NCBI RefSeq assembly: GCF_902499075.1
Contig: NZ_CABVPP010000029.1
Span: forward strand, 16,828 to 80,827
Length of the DNA: 64,000 nucleotides
Direction of reading: 5' to 3'
Source of the DNA: Burkholderia pseudomultivorans
GTDB taxonomy: Bacteria; Pseudomonadota; Gammaproteobacteria; Burkholderiales; Burkholderiaceae
The position numbers and the translations under genes are program-made. Position 1 is the first letter of the stretch, and each line of letters starts with the position of its first letter. The notes under the pieces are model-generated. The model did not search any database and had not been told where the DNA came from. It saw only the letters and a list, made by a program, of their open reading frames with translations. This document shows, in pieces, positions 51,937-61,979 of the stretch.

Positions 51937-53478
51937 ATGAATGCCCAGAATCAACCGGCAGCGGCAAAAAAGCTGAACCTGAAGCAGCGGTACGGCCTGA
52001 TGACACGCGGCCTCGGGTGGGAGACCACCTATGAATCGATGGACGAAGTCTTTCCCTACGACAAGTTCGAGGGGATCAAGATTCACGACTGGGACAAATG
52101 GGAAGATCCGTTTCGTCTCACGATGGATGCGTACTGGAAGTATCAGGCAGAGAAGGAGCGCAAGCTTTACGCGATCATCGACGCCTTTTCCCAGAACAAC
52201 GGCCATTTGAACGTCAGCGACGCGCGCTACATCAACGCGATCAAGATATTCCTGACGGGTGTCACGCCGATCGAATACAACGCTCACCGCGGTTTCGCGA
52301 TGGTGGGGCGTCAGTTGCGGGGCGTCGGCCCGCGCGTGGCCTGCCAGATGCAGGCGATCGACGAACTGCGTCATTGCCAGACGCAGGTACATACGCTCAG
52401 TCACTACAACAAGTACTTCAACGGGTTCCATTCCTGGCCGCAGAACTTCGACCGCGCGTGGTATCTGTCGGTACCGAAGTCGTTCGTCAACGACGCGATG
52501 ACCGCCGGCCCGTTCGAGTTCCTGACCGCGACGTCGTTCTCGTTCGAGTTCGTGCTGACGAACCTGCTGTTCATGCCGTTCATGTCGGGCGCGGCCTACA
52601 ACGGCGACATGGCGACCGTAACCTTCGGCTTCTCTGCACAGTCCGACGAAGCACGTCACATGACGCTCGGGCTTGAAGTCATCAAGTTCATGCTGGAGCA
52701 GGATCCCGACAACGTTCCGATTGTTCAGCGGTGGATCGACAAGTGGTTCTGGCGCGGCTATCGCCTGTTGTCCCTGGTGGCGATGATGATGGACTACATG
52801 CTGCCGAAGCGCATCATGTCGTGGCGCGAGGCCTGGGAGATCTATTTCGAACAGAGCGGCGGCGCACTCTTCGACGATCTGTCGCGGTACGGCATCCAGA
52901 TGCCGAAATACTGGGAGCAATCGGTCAAGGAGAAGCACCACATTTCGCACCAGACGTGGTCGCTGTTCTATCAATACTGCTGGGGCGCGGGTGTCCATGC
53001 GTGGATGCCGCAAGAAGACGAAATGGCCTGGCTCTCCGAGCAGTATCCGCAATCGTTCGACGCGCAGTACCGTCCGCGCTTCGAGTCGTGGAAGGCGGGC
53101 GAGCAGGCCGGCAAGCGCTGGTTCAACACGAGCTTGCCTTGCCTGTGCCAGACCTGCCAGTTGCCGATGGTATTCACCGAGCCGGACGATCCGACGCGCC
53201 TCGCGCACCGCGAAAGCCGCTATCTCGGCGACGCATACCATTTCTGCTCGGATGGCTGCAAGGACATCTTCGACCACGAGCCGGAAAAGTACGTTCAGGC
53301 GCTGCTGCCGGTTCACCAGATCCTTCAGGGCAACGCTGGCGGCCCCGAGCTGGAGGACGTCATCCGCAGCGCGTACATCGATCCCGTCGCGGATGCCGGC
53401 GCGTTCGAAACGTCGCAGGACGCACAGAATTGGGCGCGATGGAAGCAACCTGACTCGCCGATCGTGCGCGCTGCCTGA
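51937..53478 (+). CDS. dmpN: Phenol hydroxylase oxygenase alpha subunit (P3), di-iron
   Basis: A 513-aa catalytic subunit. The two EXXH motifs of the carboxylate-bridged di-iron centre are present: E143-x2-H146 (DELRHCQTQ) and E238-x2-H241 (DEARHMTLG), with further Glu ligands in PIEYNAH (E113) and FSFEFV (E204). A Cys-rich C-terminal region (LPCLCQTCQLP, CSDGCKDIF) is typical of the phenol hydroxylase branch. It hydroxylates phenol and methylphenols to catechols with O2. GGAGACAGACA precedes the ATG. Confidence 0.95.
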   Translation: MNAQNQPAAAKKLNLKQRYGLMTRGLGWETTYESMDEVFPYDKFEGIKIHDWDKWEDPFRLTMDAYWKYQAEKERKLYAIIDAFSQNNGHLNVSDARYINAIKIFLTGVTPIEYNAHRGFAMVGRQLRGVGPRVACQMQAIDELRHCQTQVHTLSHYNKYFNGFHSWPQNFDRAWYLSVPKSFVNDAMTAGPFEFLTATSFSFEFVLTNLLFMPFMSGAAYNGDMATVTFGFSAQSDEARHMTLGLEVIKFMLEQDPDNVPIVQRWIDKWFWRGYRLLSLVAMMMDYMLPKRIMSWREAWEIYFEQSGGALFDDLSRYGIQMPKYWEQSVKEKHHISHQTWSLFYQYCWGAGVHAWMPQEDEMAWLSEQYPQSFDAQYRPRFESWKAGEQAGKRWFNTSLPCLCQTCQLPMVFTEPDDPTRLAHRESRYLGDAYHFCSDGCKDIFDHEPEKYVQALLPVHQILQGNAGGPELEDVIRSAYIDPVADAGAFETSQDAQNWARWKQPDSPIVRAA

Positions 53479-53545
53479 CACCGCGACTTACCCGTACTGA
53501 AAAATATCGTGCGGTCACCGGAAGGTGGCCGCCATGGAGACACTC

Positions 53546-53911
53546 ATGCCTGTCGTATCTCTTCAGCCCGGTTACCGGGGCAATGTGACTGACCGTGTCG
53601 AGAATTTTCACGGCCAGCAACTGCTGTTCGTTCGATGGGACGGCCATCTGAACTTCTGTTCGCCGATTACGCTGCCGATCCCGCCCGACCTCACGTTTGG
53701 GGCATTCGTCGAGACCGTTCTGCCGGCCACGACGTTCGCTTCCGACCCCGACTGGGCGCATATCGACTGGGCGCGCACCGAGTGGAGCGTGTCGGAGCAG
53801 CGAGTCGCTCCCGATCCGGCGCTGTCGTTGGCCGCGCTCGGCATCGGGCACAAGGCTTTTCTGTCGTTCCGGACGTTCGTCTCCACGGCAGACCGCAAAG
53901 CGCTTTCCTGA
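53546..53911 (+). CDS. dmpO: Phenol hydroxylase oxygenase gamma subunit (P4)
   Basis: A 121-aa protein matching DmpO: LQPGYRGNVTDRVENFHGQQLLFVRWDGHLNFC near the start and HPDW-like DPDWAHIDWARTEW later. It is the small subunit of the oxygenase. Three in-frame starts exist (53525 GTG, 53534 ATG, 53546 ATG). 53546 is preferred because GGAGA is correctly spaced and the N-terminus then matches the family length. Confidence 0.9.
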   Translation: MPVVSLQPGYRGNVTDRVENFHGQQLLFVRWDGHLNFCSPITLPIPPDLTFGAFVETVLPATTFASDPDWAHIDWARTEWSVSEQRVAPDPALSLAALGIGHKAFLSFRTFVSTADRKALS

Positions 53912-53923
53912 AGGTGATTGGCC

Positions 53924-54985
53924 ATGACTTACCAACTTACCATTGAGCCGATCGGTCAGGTCATCGACGTGATGGAGGGGCAGACGTTACTGGATGCCGC
54001 CCTGCGTCATGGAATCTGGTTGCCGCACGCGTGTTGTCACGGACTGTGCGCGACCTGCAAGGTGCAGGTCGTTGATGGGGAGTTCGAGCACGGGATGGCT
54101 TCCCCCTTTGCGTTGATGGACTCCGAGCGCGAGGAGGGGAAGTGTCTCGCATGCTGCGCGACACCCGTCTCCGACATCGTGATCGAAGCGGAAATCGAAT
54201 CCGACGAAGATGCACGGCCGATTCCGTTGCGCGATTTCGATTCGGTCGTCGAATCCATCGAGGATCTGACGCCGACGATCAAGCAGGTCAGGCTGCGCGT
54301 GCTCGATGGGACGCTCGACTTTCAGCCGGGGCAATACCTCAATCTTCATGTTCCGGGATCCGATCAACCACGTGCATTTTCGATCGCGAGCACGCCAACC
54401 GCGAGCTTGATCGAACTGCATATCCGGAAGGTGCCCGGAGGTCAGGCGACGACCTATATCCACGAAGCGCTGCAAGCCGGTCAACGCTTGCGCTTCTCGG
54501 GTCCGCTCGGTCGCTTCTACGTGCGCAAGTCGGATGCACGCCCGGTGATCTTCATCGCTGGCGGGTCGGGCCTCTCCAGCCCGAAGTCGATGGTCATGGA
54601 CATGCTGGAAAGCGGCGACACGCGCGCCATCCATCTGTTTCAGGGTGCCCGCAACCGCGACGAGCTGTACTACGCCGAATTATTCGAAGCGCTCGAGAAG
54701 GATTACCCGAACTTCAAGTATGTCCCCGTCCTGTCGGATGAACCTGGCGATTCTGAATGGCAGGGGCGCCGGGGATTCGTGCATGAAGCGGCCGACGCGG
54801 TTTTCCAGGGCGACTTCAGGGAGCACAAGGCCTATCTGTGTGGGCCGCCACCGATGATCGAGGCGTCTATCAGGACGCTCATGAAGGGGCGTCTGTTCGA
54901 ACGCGACATCTACCTCGAGCGGTTTTTCAGCGCGGCGGACGCCGAGCAGCGCGGGACGCGCAGCCCGCTGTTCCGGAATATCTGA
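53924..54985 (+). CDS. dmpP: Phenol hydroxylase reductase (P5)
   Basis: A 353-aa electron-transfer protein. The N-terminal plant-type [2Fe-2S] ferredoxin domain has C37-x4-C42-x2-C45 (HACCHGLCATC) and a distal Cys near 74-77. It is followed by an FAD domain (PRAFSIAST) and an NAD domain (IFIAGGSGLSSPKSM, YLCGPPPMIEA). It passes electrons from NADH through FAD and the cluster to the di-iron oxygenase. ATG at 53924, 12 bases after dmpO. Confidence 0.95.
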   Translation: MTYQLTIEPIGQVIDVMEGQTLLDAALRHGIWLPHACCHGLCATCKVQVVDGEFEHGMASPFALMDSEREEGKCLACCATPVSDIVIEAEIESDEDARPIPLRDFDSVVESIEDLTPTIKQVRLRVLDGTLDFQPGQYLNLHVPGSDQPRAFSIASTPTASLIELHIRKVPGGQATTYIHEALQAGQRLRFSGPLGRFYVRKSDARPVIFIAGGSGLSSPKSMVMDMLESGDTRAIHLFQGARNRDELYYAELFEALEKDYPNFKYVPVLSDEPGDSEWQGRRGFVHEAADAVFQGDFREHKAYLCGPPPMIEASIRTLMKGRLFERDIYLERFFSAADAEQRGTRSPLFRNI

Positions 54986-54997
54986 AAGGGGGCGCCC

Positions 54998-55294
54998 GTG
55001 CAGGAGGCAGGCTTTGTCGTGGTCGTCGAGGACGACGGTGAAAGTTACAGGTGCGGACCGAACCTCTCCCTTTTGCATGGCATGGAAAAAGCGCGTCGAG
55101 AGAGCGTTCCGGTCGGTTGCCGGAATGGCGGCTGCGGAATCTGTCGGGTGCGGATTCTCGAGGGCACCTACCAGGTTCTGAAAATGAGCCGAGCGCAGGT
55201 CAGCGAGGCGGACGAAGCCGAGAAGATCGTGCTGGCGTGCAAGGTACTGCCGCTTTCCGATATCCGGTTGAAGAAGCTCGGAAGAAAAATCTGA
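54998..55294 (+). CDS. dmpQ: Chloroplast-type ferredoxin (DmpQ/XylT)
   Basis: A 98-aa [2Fe-2S] ferredoxin with C41-x4-C46-x2-C49 (GCRNGGCGICR) and C81 (VLACKVLP). In meta-cleavage operons XylT/DmpQ re-reduces oxidised, inactive catechol 2,3-dioxygenase. Its place directly before dmpB supports that role. GTG start at 54998, 12 bases after dmpP. Confidence 0.92.
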   Translation: MQEAGFVVVVEDDGESYRCGPNLSLLHGMEKARRESVPVGCRNGGCGICRVRILEGTYQVLKMSRAQVSEADEAEKIVLACKVLPLSDIRLKKLGRKI

Positions 55295-55334
55295 CGAACA
55301 CCTAGGTATCCGTAAATAAATTCAGGAGACTGAG

Positions 55335-56255
55335 ATGAGCATGCAAGGAGTTTTGCGGCCGGGGCATGTCGCCCTGCGCGTAATGGATCTGGAAGAGGCC
55401 GTTCGCCATTACTGCGACGTGCTGGGCCTGCTCGAAACTGGCAGGGATGATGCTGGCCGCGTCTATCTGAAGGCGTGGGACGAACACGATCATCACAGCG
55501 TCGTTTTGCGTGAATCCGATTCGCCCGGACTCGACTATATGGGCTTCAAGGTCGGCAGCGACGCGGCGCTTGACGCGTTGTCAGTGCGACTTCGCGACGC
55601 CGGCGCGCCGATCGAGTGGATGGCGCCGGGCGAACATCTTTCGACCGGGCGCCGGCTGCGATTCGTCGCGCCGACCGGCCACGTGTTCGAACTGTTTGCC
55701 GACAAGGACCTGGTAGGCAACGGCATGCCGACCACCAATCCCGGCGTGATGGCGCCGGGCCTCAAGGGCATTCACCCGACCCGGTTCGATCACTGCGCGT
55801 TATACGGCGACGACGTCGACGGTGTGGTTTCGCTGTTCGTCGACGTGCTCGGATTTCAGATTACCGAGAAGTTCGTCGATGGTGAAATGCTGCTCGGGGT
55901 CTTCCTGACCTGCAGCACCAAGCCTCACGACGTTGCGTTCATGCGTGCGCCCGTCAAGGGGAAGCTTCACCACGTGTCGTTCAACGTGGACTCGTGGTCC
56001 GAAGTGCTCAGGGCGGCAGACCTGATCACGGAAAAGAACGTGTCGCACGACATCGGACCGACGCGCCATGGTGCGACACGCGGCGAAACCCTTTATTTCT
56101 TCGATCCGTCGGGCAACCGCAACGAAGTCTTCAGCGGTGGATACATCTGGTATCCGGATCGTCCTTCGTTGACATGGACGGCCGACGAGATCGCAAAGGG
56201 ACTCTTCTATCACGAAAGAAAAGTAAAGGATTCCTTCATTTCTGTCATGACCTGA
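55335..56255 (+). CDS. dmpB: Catechol 2,3-dioxygenase
   Basis: A 306-aa type I extradiol dioxygenase with two VOC domains. Fe(II) ligands fit H153 (FDHCALYG), H213 (LHHVSFNV) and E264 (GNRNEVFSGGY). It cleaves catechol and methylcatechols to 2-hydroxymuconic semialdehyde or ketone analogues. It begins MSMQGVLRPGHVALRV, typical of XylE/DmpB. AGGAGAC precedes the ATG. Confidence 0.95.
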   Translation: MSMQGVLRPGHVALRVMDLEEAVRHYCDVLGLLETGRDDAGRVYLKAWDEHDHHSVVLRESDSPGLDYMGFKVGSDAALDALSVRLRDAGAPIEWMAPGEHLSTGRRLRFVAPTGHVFELFADKDLVGNGMPTTNPGVMAPGLKGIHPTRFDHCALYGDDVDGVVSLFVDVLGFQITEKFVDGEMLLGVFLTCSTKPHDVAFMRAPVKGKLHHVSFNVDSWSEVLRAADLITEKNVSHDIGPTRHGATRGETLYFFDPSGNRNEVFSGGYIWYPDRPSLTWTADEIAKGLFYHERKVKDSFISVMT

Positions 56256-56299
56256 TTCAACAGATTCAGACCTTTTGAACCGTACAACAGGATGTCGTC

Positions 56300-57118
56300 A
56301 TGAAAAGTATCGAAGTTGCAAACAGTGTCCGCACGGGTTCGTTCGACACGAACTATCACGACCTTGGCGAAGGTTTCCCGATCGTCTTGATCCATGGGTC
56401 GGGGCCTGGCGTGACTGCATGGGCGAACTGGCGTCTCTTGATGCCGAAGCTTGCCGAGCATGCACGCGTCATCGCGCCGGACATGTCGGGATTCGGCTTC
56501 ACGGAGCGCATCCCGGGGCAGGTTCACAGCATCGACGCATGGGTACAGCAGCTTGCCGATTTGCTGGATGCACTCGACGTCGAGCAGGTCGATCTGGTCG
56601 GGAACTCCTTCGGCGGCGGCATTTCGCTCGCGTTCGCGATCCGTTATCCGGCGCGGGTGAGGAAGCTGGTGCTGATGGGCAGTGCAGGCGCGCCGTTCAC
56701 GCTGACGCCGGGACTCGATGCGGTCTGGGGATACACGCCGTCGATCGAGAATATGCGCGGAATCCTCGATATTTTTGCGTATGACCGCACGCTGGTTACC
56801 GACGAACTCGCCGAATTGCGCTATCGCGCGAGTATCCAGCCCGGCTTTCAAGAGTCGTTTGCGTCGATGTTTCCGGCACCGCGCCAGCGGTGGGTCGACA
56901 GCATGGCCAACACGGAGGAAAGCCTGCGGAAACTGAAGATGCCCGCACTGATCATTCACGGGCGCGAGGATCGTGTCGTGCCGCTGGAAGCTTCGCTGAC
57001 GCTGTTCAACTGGCTCGAACATGCGCAGCTCCACGTTTTCGGGGAATGCGGACATTGGGCACAGATCGAGCATGCGGAACGGTTCGCGAAGCTCGTGAAA
57101 GACTTCGTGTCCGAATAG
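56300..57118 (+). CDS. dmpD: 2-Hydroxymuconic semialdehyde hydrolase
   Basis: A 272-aa alpha/beta hydrolase of the meta-cleavage-product hydrolase family. The nucleophile is in GNSFGGGISLA, the acid Asp in HGREDRVVPLE and the catalytic His in CGHWAQIEHAERF; the oxyanion region is HGSGPGVTAWANWR. It hydrolyses the ring-cleavage product to 2-hydroxypenta-2,4-dienoate plus formate or acetate. Since dmpC, dmpH and dmpI are missing, all carbon must pass this enzyme unless they lie elsewhere. Confidence 0.92.
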   Translation: MKSIEVANSVRTGSFDTNYHDLGEGFPIVLIHGSGPGVTAWANWRLLMPKLAEHARVIAPDMSGFGFTERIPGQVHSIDAWVQQLADLLDALDVEQVDLVGNSFGGGISLAFAIRYPARVRKLVLMGSAGAPFTLTPGLDAVWGYTPSIENMRGILDIFAYDRTLVTDELAELRYRASIQPGFQESFASMFPAPRQRWVDSMANTEESLRKLKMPALIIHGREDRVVPLEASLTLFNWLEHAQLHVFGECGHWAQIEHAERFAKLVKDFVSE

Positions 57119-57182
57119 AAACAGAAGTGCTGAATTAATAAAAACAAGCGGTTCAGCAGAATTCAAATATTGGAGACAAATC

Positions 57183-58073
57183 TTGAGTACGAAAAAGGTA
57201 CGGCATGTTGCCGTTGCTGCAGCGTTGCTTTTTACGGCGTCGGCTTATGCAACCGAGAATGGAGGGCAAACGGTGGGCTTGGGGGCGGAAGGGTTTGCGG
57301 CCGGTGCATTGCCGCCCCCTGGACTCTACGGGCTGATTTACTACAACAGCTATAACGCGAGCCAGTTTTCCGGAAACAACGGGAATTCGATGATTCCGGG
57401 TTTTGGCGTGCATGCCAATACGATCGCACCTCGGCTGGTCTATATGACAGACAAGACGATCGCAGGTGGTCTGCTCGGGTTCTATGCGTTATTTCCGTTG
57501 ACCACGCTCAGCGTGAGCGCGGGAGGGCGTCACGACAGCCGTACGGGCCTGGGCGACAGTGTTTTCGCGCCATTGCTCTCGTGGCATCACGGAAACTTTC
57601 ATTGGGCAGTGGCGGCTGAAGTCGTCACGCCGACGGGTGCGTATGACAAGACTCGCCTCGCCAACCTCGGAAACAATTACTACTCGTTTCGGCCGATGGG
57701 GGGATTTTCGTATCTCGATCCTAACGGATTCGATATTTCAACGAAATTTTCGTACACCATCAACACGAGAAACAATGATACCGATTACCGATCGGGAGAT
57801 TATTTTGCCGCTGACTATAGCATCGGATATCACGTGCTTCCGTCACTGGCAATCGCGGTTGAAGGTTATTACATGCAGCAGCTGACGAACGACAAGGTGG
57901 GTGACGTCGTTGTCGCACCTGACGGATTCAAGGGGCGAGTGCTCGGTGTCGGTCCGGGTATCCGCTACCAGACGAAAGCCTTTTCGATCGAAGGTCGATT
58001 CATCAAGGAAACCATGGTGCGCAACCGCTCCGACGGCAGCAGCGTATGGCTGAAGGCCGTGGTTCCATTCTAG
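57183..58073 (+). CDS. Outer-membrane phenol-pathway protein (meta/SphA-like channel)
   Basis: A 296-aa protein with a signal peptide (about 1-23, ASAYA) and many alternating beta-strands ending in an aromatic residue (WLKAVVPF), typical of outer-membrane barrels. It resembles the 'phenol degradation protein meta' transporter family found in aromatic operons and may admit hydrophobic substrates. The start is TTG at 57183 with GGAG about ten bases upstream. It is inserted between dmpD and dmpE, unlike the classic dmp order. Confidence 0.8.
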   Translation: MSTKKVRHVAVAAALLFTASAYATENGGQTVGLGAEGFAAGALPPPGLYGLIYYNSYNASQFSGNNGNSMIPGFGVHANTIAPRLVYMTDKTIAGGLLGFYALFPLTTLSVSAGGRHDSRTGLGDSVFAPLLSWHHGNFHWAVAAEVVTPTGAYDKTRLANLGNNYYSFRPMGGFSYLDPNGFDISTKFSYTINTRNNDTDYRSGDYFAADYSIGYHVLPSLAIAVEGYYMQQLTNDKVGDVVVAPDGFKGRVLGVGPGIRYQTKAFSIEGRFIKETMVRNRSDGSSVWLKAVVPF

Positions 58074-58100
58074 AGAAAGACGTTTGTACAGGAGCACACA

Positions 58101-58904
58101 ATGAATACTGACGAGGTCATTCGTGCGATCGCGAATGAACTGTGCATCGCGGAATCACATCGCACGCCGATCGGCCCGATACGCGAGCAGTTCTCGAACA
58201 TCGCCGGCAACATGTCGGCCGTTGAGTTTGCCTATGCCGTTCAGCAACTCAACGCCAGCCGTCGAGTCGAGTCGGGTGAGCGGCTGGTTGGCCGCAAGAT
58301 CGGCCTCACCTCGCTCGCGGTGCAGCAGCAGTTGGGCGTCGACCAGCCCGACTTCGGTGCGCTATTCGCGAGCATGGAGTATGGCGACGATCGACCCATT
58401 CCGCTTTCGGAGCTGATCCAGCCGAAGGTCGAAGCGGAAATCGCGCTGGTGCTGGAGCGCGATCTCACGCGAGAACGTCATACCTTCGACGACATTGTCG
58501 GGGCCAGCGCATACGCAGTGGCAGCCATCGAGGTCGTCGATAGCCGCATCCAGAACTGGGACATTCGATTCGTCGATACGGTGGCAGACAACGCATCGAG
58601 CGCGCGCTTCGTGATCGGCAGTCGCCAGGTTCCGCTCTCGCAGATCGATCTGACGGCCTGCGCAATGGAACTTTCGCGTGACGACGAAGTGCTGTCCCGC
58701 GGCAGCGGCGCTGCGTGTCTCGGCAATCCGCTCAATGCAGCCGTGTGGCTCGCCGACCGCATGGTTCAGCTCGGCACGCCGCTGCGCGCCGGCGACGTGG
58801 TGCTGACGGGAGCGCTCGGCCCGATGGTCGCCGTGAAGGAATCCGGCACCTACATCGCGCAGATCGACGGCCTCGGCAGCGTACGCGCGACTTTCTCCGC
58901 CTGA
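58101..58904 (+). CDS. dmpE: 2-Oxopent-4-enoate (2-hydroxypenta-2,4-dienoate) hydratase
   Basis: A 267-aa enzyme of the hydratase/decarboxylase family (FAH-like fold). Visible blocks are [42 protein letters not shown] and [30 protein letters not shown]-like sequence. It adds water to 2-hydroxypenta-2,4-dienoate to give 4-hydroxy-2-oxovalerate. DmpH (decarboxylase) is a close relative, but the position next to dmpF-dmpG supports the hydratase. AGGAGCACACA precedes the ATG. Confidence 0.9.
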   Translation: MNTDEVIRAIANELCIAESHRTPIGPIREQFSNIAGNMSAVEFAYAVQQLNASRRVESGERLVGRKIGLTSLAVQQQLGVDQPDFGALFASMEYGDDRPIPLSELIQPKVEAEIALVLERDLTRERHTFDDIVGASAYAVAAIEVVDSRIQNWDIRFVDTVADNASSARFVIGSRQVPLSQIDLTACAMELSRDDEVLSRGSGAACLGNPLNAAVWLADRMVQLGTPLRAGDVVLTGALGPMVAVKESGTYIAQIDGLGSVRATFSA

Positions 58905-58917
58905 TACAGGAATTCAC

Positions 58918-59850
58918 ATGGCATCCGAAAAACTCAAGGTCGCGATCATCGGCTCCGGCAATATCGGCACGGATCTGATGATCAAGATCATGCGCAACAG
59001 CAAGCATCTGGAAATGGCGGCGATGGTCGGCATCGATCCTGGCTCCGACGGCCTGGCGCGCGCCGCGCGCCTCGGTGTGGCGACCACGCACGAAGGGGTG
59101 GTGGGTCTGACGAACCTGCCTGTGTTCAACGACATCGACTTCGTGTTCGACGCAACGTCTGCCGGTGCGCATGTGAAAAACGATGCGCTACTGCGGACGT
59201 TCAAGCCGTCGATTCGCGTGATCGACCTCACGCCTGCGGCCATCGGTCCCTACTGCGTGCCGGTCGTGAACATCGATGCCCATATCGAATCGCTCAACGT
59301 CAACATGGTGACCTGCGGTGGCCAGGCGACCATTCCGATGGTCGCGGCGGTGTCGCGAGTGACGAAGGTGCACTACGCGGAAATCGTCGCATCGATCAGC
59401 AGCAAGTCGGCGGGCCCTGGCACGCGGGCGAATATCGACGAGTTCACGGAAACGACGTCGAAGGCGATCGAAGTCGTAGGCGGCGCTGCGAAAGGGAAGG
59501 CCATCATCGTGCTGAATCCTGCCGAGCCGCCGGTCATGATGCGCGACACGGTCTACACGCTCTCCGAGGCGGCCGATCGCGAAAAGGTCGAGCAGTCCAT
59601 CGAGGACATGGTCGCGAAAGTGAACGCCTATGTTCCCGGCTATCGCCTGAAGCAAAGGGTGCAGTTCGACGAGATTCCTGCTGATGCGCCGCTCAACATT
59701 CCGGGCCTCGGAAAGTTCAGCGGCCTGAAAACTTCGGTATTCCTCGAAGTGGAAGGCGCCGCGCACTATCTGCCCGCTTACGCAGGCAACCTCGACATCA
59801 TGACGTCTGCGGCGCTCGCGACCGCCGAACGTATGGCGCAAGGAGTTTAA
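58918..59850 (+). CDS. dmpF: Acetaldehyde dehydrogenase (acylating)
   Basis: A 310-aa enzyme. The NAD-binding motif is [17 protein letters not shown] and the catalytic Cys lies in [12 protein letters not shown] (about residue 130). It converts acetaldehyde and CoA to acetyl-CoA, receiving acetaldehyde by channelling from the aldolase DmpG, with which it forms a complex. It follows dmpE by 13 bases and precedes dmpG by four. Confidence 0.95.
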   Translation: MASEKLKVAIIGSGNIGTDLMIKIMRNSKHLEMAAMVGIDPGSDGLARAARLGVATTHEGVVGLTNLPVFNDIDFVFDATSAGAHVKNDALLRTFKPSIRVIDLTPAAIGPYCVPVVNIDAHIESLNVNMVTCGGQATIPMVAAVSRVTKVHYAEIVASISSKSAGPGTRANIDEFTETTSKAIEVVGGAAKGKAIIVLNPAEPPVMMRDTVYTLSEAADREKVEQSIEDMVAKVNAYVPGYRLKQRVQFDEIPADAPLNIPGLGKFSGLKTSVFLEVEGAAHYLPAYAGNLDIMTSAALATAERMAQGV

Positions 59851-59854
59851 GGCC

Positions 59855-60883
59855 ATGAACGAACCGAGCAAGAAGCTCTATATCTCCGACGTGACGCTGC
59901 GTGACGGAAGCCACGCGATTCGTCACCAGTACTCGATCCGGAACGTGCAGGACATCGCGCGGGCGCTGGACAAGGCAAAGGTCGACAGCATCGAGGTCGC
60001 GCACGGCGACGGCCTGCAAGGCTCGAGCTTCAACTACGGCTTCGGCGCGCACAGCGACCTCGAATGGATCGAGGCCGTGGCCGACGTGGTGACGCACGCG
60101 CAGATCGCGACGCTGCTGCTGCCCGGAATCGGGACGATTCACGACCTGAAGGCCGCGTACAACGCCGGCGCACGTATCGTGCGGGTGGCCACGCACTGCA
60201 CCGAGGCCGATATTTCGAAGCAGCACATCGAATATGCCCGTGAGCTCGGCATGGACACCGTCGGCTTCCTGATGATGAGTCATATGACCACGCCGGAGAA
60301 TCTCGCGGTCGAAGCGAAGAAGATGGAAAGCTACGGCGCGACCTGCATCTATGTGGTGGATTCAGGCGGCGCACTTACGATGAATGACGTACGTGACCGG
60401 TTCCGTGCGGTAAAGGCCGTGCTTCGGCCTGAGACGCAGACGGGCATGCATGCGCACCACAATCTGTCGTTGGGCGTGGCGAACTCGATCGTGGCGGTGG
60501 AAGAGGGGTGCGACCGTATCGATGCTTCGCTCGCGGGCATGGGGGCGGGCGCTGGGAACGCGCCGCTGGAAGTGTTCATCGCCGCGGCGGAGCGGATGGG
60601 CTGGAACCACGGCACGGAGCTCTACACGCTGATGGATGCCGCCGACGACATCGTTCGTCCGCTGCAAGACCGGCCAGTTCGCGTCGATCGCGAAACGCTC
60701 GCGCTCGGTTATGCGGGCGTGTATTCGAGCTTCCTGCGTCACACGGAAGTTGCAGCGAAGAAATACGGCCTGAAACCGGTCGACATTCTCGTGGAACTGG
60801 GCAAGCGCCGGATGGTGGGCGGTCAGGAGGACATGATCGTGGATGTGGCGCTGGACCTCCTCGAGCGTTCGGCGTCCGCGTAA
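59855..60883 (+). CDS. dmpG: 4-Hydroxy-2-oxovalerate aldolase
   Basis: A 342-aa TIM-barrel, metal-dependent aldolase of the HMGL/DRE family. The divalent-metal Asp is in [14 protein letters not shown], and the metal His pair is in [11 protein letters not shown]. It splits 4-hydroxy-2-oxovalerate into pyruvate and acetaldehyde, the latter going to DmpF. It is the last gene of the cluster; two hairpins follow. Confidence 0.95.
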   Translation: MNEPSKKLYISDVTLRDGSHAIRHQYSIRNVQDIARALDKAKVDSIEVAHGDGLQGSSFNYGFGAHSDLEWIEAVADVVTHAQIATLLLPGIGTIHDLKAAYNAGARIVRVATHCTEADISKQHIEYARELGMDTVGFLMMSHMTTPENLAVEAKKMESYGATCIYVVDSGGALTMNDVRDRFRAVKAVLRPETQTGMHAHHNLSLGVANSIVAVEEGCDRIDASLAGMGAGAGNAPLEVFIAAAERMGWNHGTELYTLMDAADDIVRPLQDRPVRVDRETLALGYAGVYSSFLRHTEVAAKKYGLKPVDILVELGKRRMVGGQEDMIVDVALDLLERSASA

Positions 60884-60911
60884 CGGTTGGCCGCGTGCGC
60901 AACCGGATTGG

Positions 60912-60971
60912 ACCGCCCAATGCTTGGTTAGCGTTGGGCGGTTCAGCGTTGAGCGGTTGCAATGACCGCTC
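60912..60971 (+). terminator. Tandem hairpins after dmpG
   Basis: ACCGCCCAA (60912-60920) pairs with TTGGGCGGT (60934-60942). GAGCGGT (60951-60957) pairs with ACCGCTC (60965-60971). Both stems are perfect and start 29 bases after the dmpG stop. No T tract is visible, so a factor-assisted terminator or 3'-end protector is likely. Confidence 0.65.
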
Positions 60972-61218
60972 GGCAGCATCGACCTGGATGCGCACCGGCG
61001 CCGTGCGCGACAGGGCTTCTTGACGGACGGGCAGTCGCCCTTCAGGACGCTATAGCGGTAGACGACCGGCGTTAAACACGCGGCGCGCCGTTGCGGACAA
61101 TCAAAGTGTTCGTATAGATCAACCCCGGGACAATCGATCGTCAAAATAAAGTGCCTGACGCTTGTCGTTCAGGCCACCTCGCTTTCTCCTTGATCGCCTG
61201 TCGTTGATCTTCTGCGCG

Positions 61219-61692
61219 TCAAGCTTCACGCATTCCGTTCTCAACGGCGCGGCCGAGCATACGCTTGAGCGAGAGAATCTCGTCCGAGGCGAGAATGGAC
61301 AGCAACTCGTCGGAAGCCGTCGAGATGATCTCCGGAATTCGATCGGCTAGAAGCCGAGCCGTTTGGGTGATTTGAAGTCGGACGATTCGCCGGTCGCTGT
61401 CGCAGCCCTTGCGTGTCAGGAGGCCGCATTGCTCCATGCGATCGATTGCCCGTGTGATGGCACTGGAGGCCAAATCGAGTTCCCTCGCGAGTTCGGCCGT
61501 CATGCAGGGAGGGCGATTGGCGAGCACGAGCAGGATGCGAGCTTGTGAGATTGTTATCCCTAGCTGAGCTTTTATGCGTGGCGAGATCGTGTGATATAAG
61601 GCAGCCCGGGTTCGGGCCAGAAGAGACTCAAGCCCGTCGCCGCTCGACAGTGCTGTCGAGGTGACGTCGCTGGTTGAAGATAGAGGGATCAT
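61219..61692 (-). CDS. MarR-family regulator
   Basis: A 157-aa winged-helix protein with the MarR core: ISQARILLVLANRPPCMTAELARELDLASSAITRAIDRMEQCGLLTRKGCDSDRRIVRLQIT in outline. The DxR wing is DSDRRIVRL. MarR proteins often sense phenolic compounds, which fits the location after the phenol cluster. ATG at 61692 gives the usual length. A TTG at 61755 in the same frame would overlap a TTGCAA...TTGCAG pair (61750-61766) that could be its operator. Confidence 0.8.
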   Translation of the reverse strand: MIPLSSTSDVTSTALSSGDGLESLLARTRAALYHTISPRIKAQLGITISQARILLVLANRPPCMTAELARELDLASSAITRAIDRMEQCGLLTRKGCDSDRRIVRLQITQTARLLADRIPEIISTASDELLSILASDEILSLKRMLGRAVENGMREA

Positions 61693-61979
61693 CTGTGCAG
61701 TTTTTCGATTCGTCGCGTGGTCTGGTCGATGTGGGGTAACCGAGGCGGTTTGCAATAACGTTGCAGATCTCGGCGCTCCGTCAGGAGTAACACCGGGATA
61801 GACCGGCCAAATCCGAACAAGTAATCACCAGCCACCCACCAGGGCCGCTACCCCGTTGAATCACGGTTGCGACCGCGGGAATCGTGGCAGACCTGGTTGG
61901 CCAAAGCCACGGTTATCGGGGTGTGAGGGTTGCAATGGAGCGCATGCTGCGCACCGAAGGTGAAGCAGCATGCAGTGCG

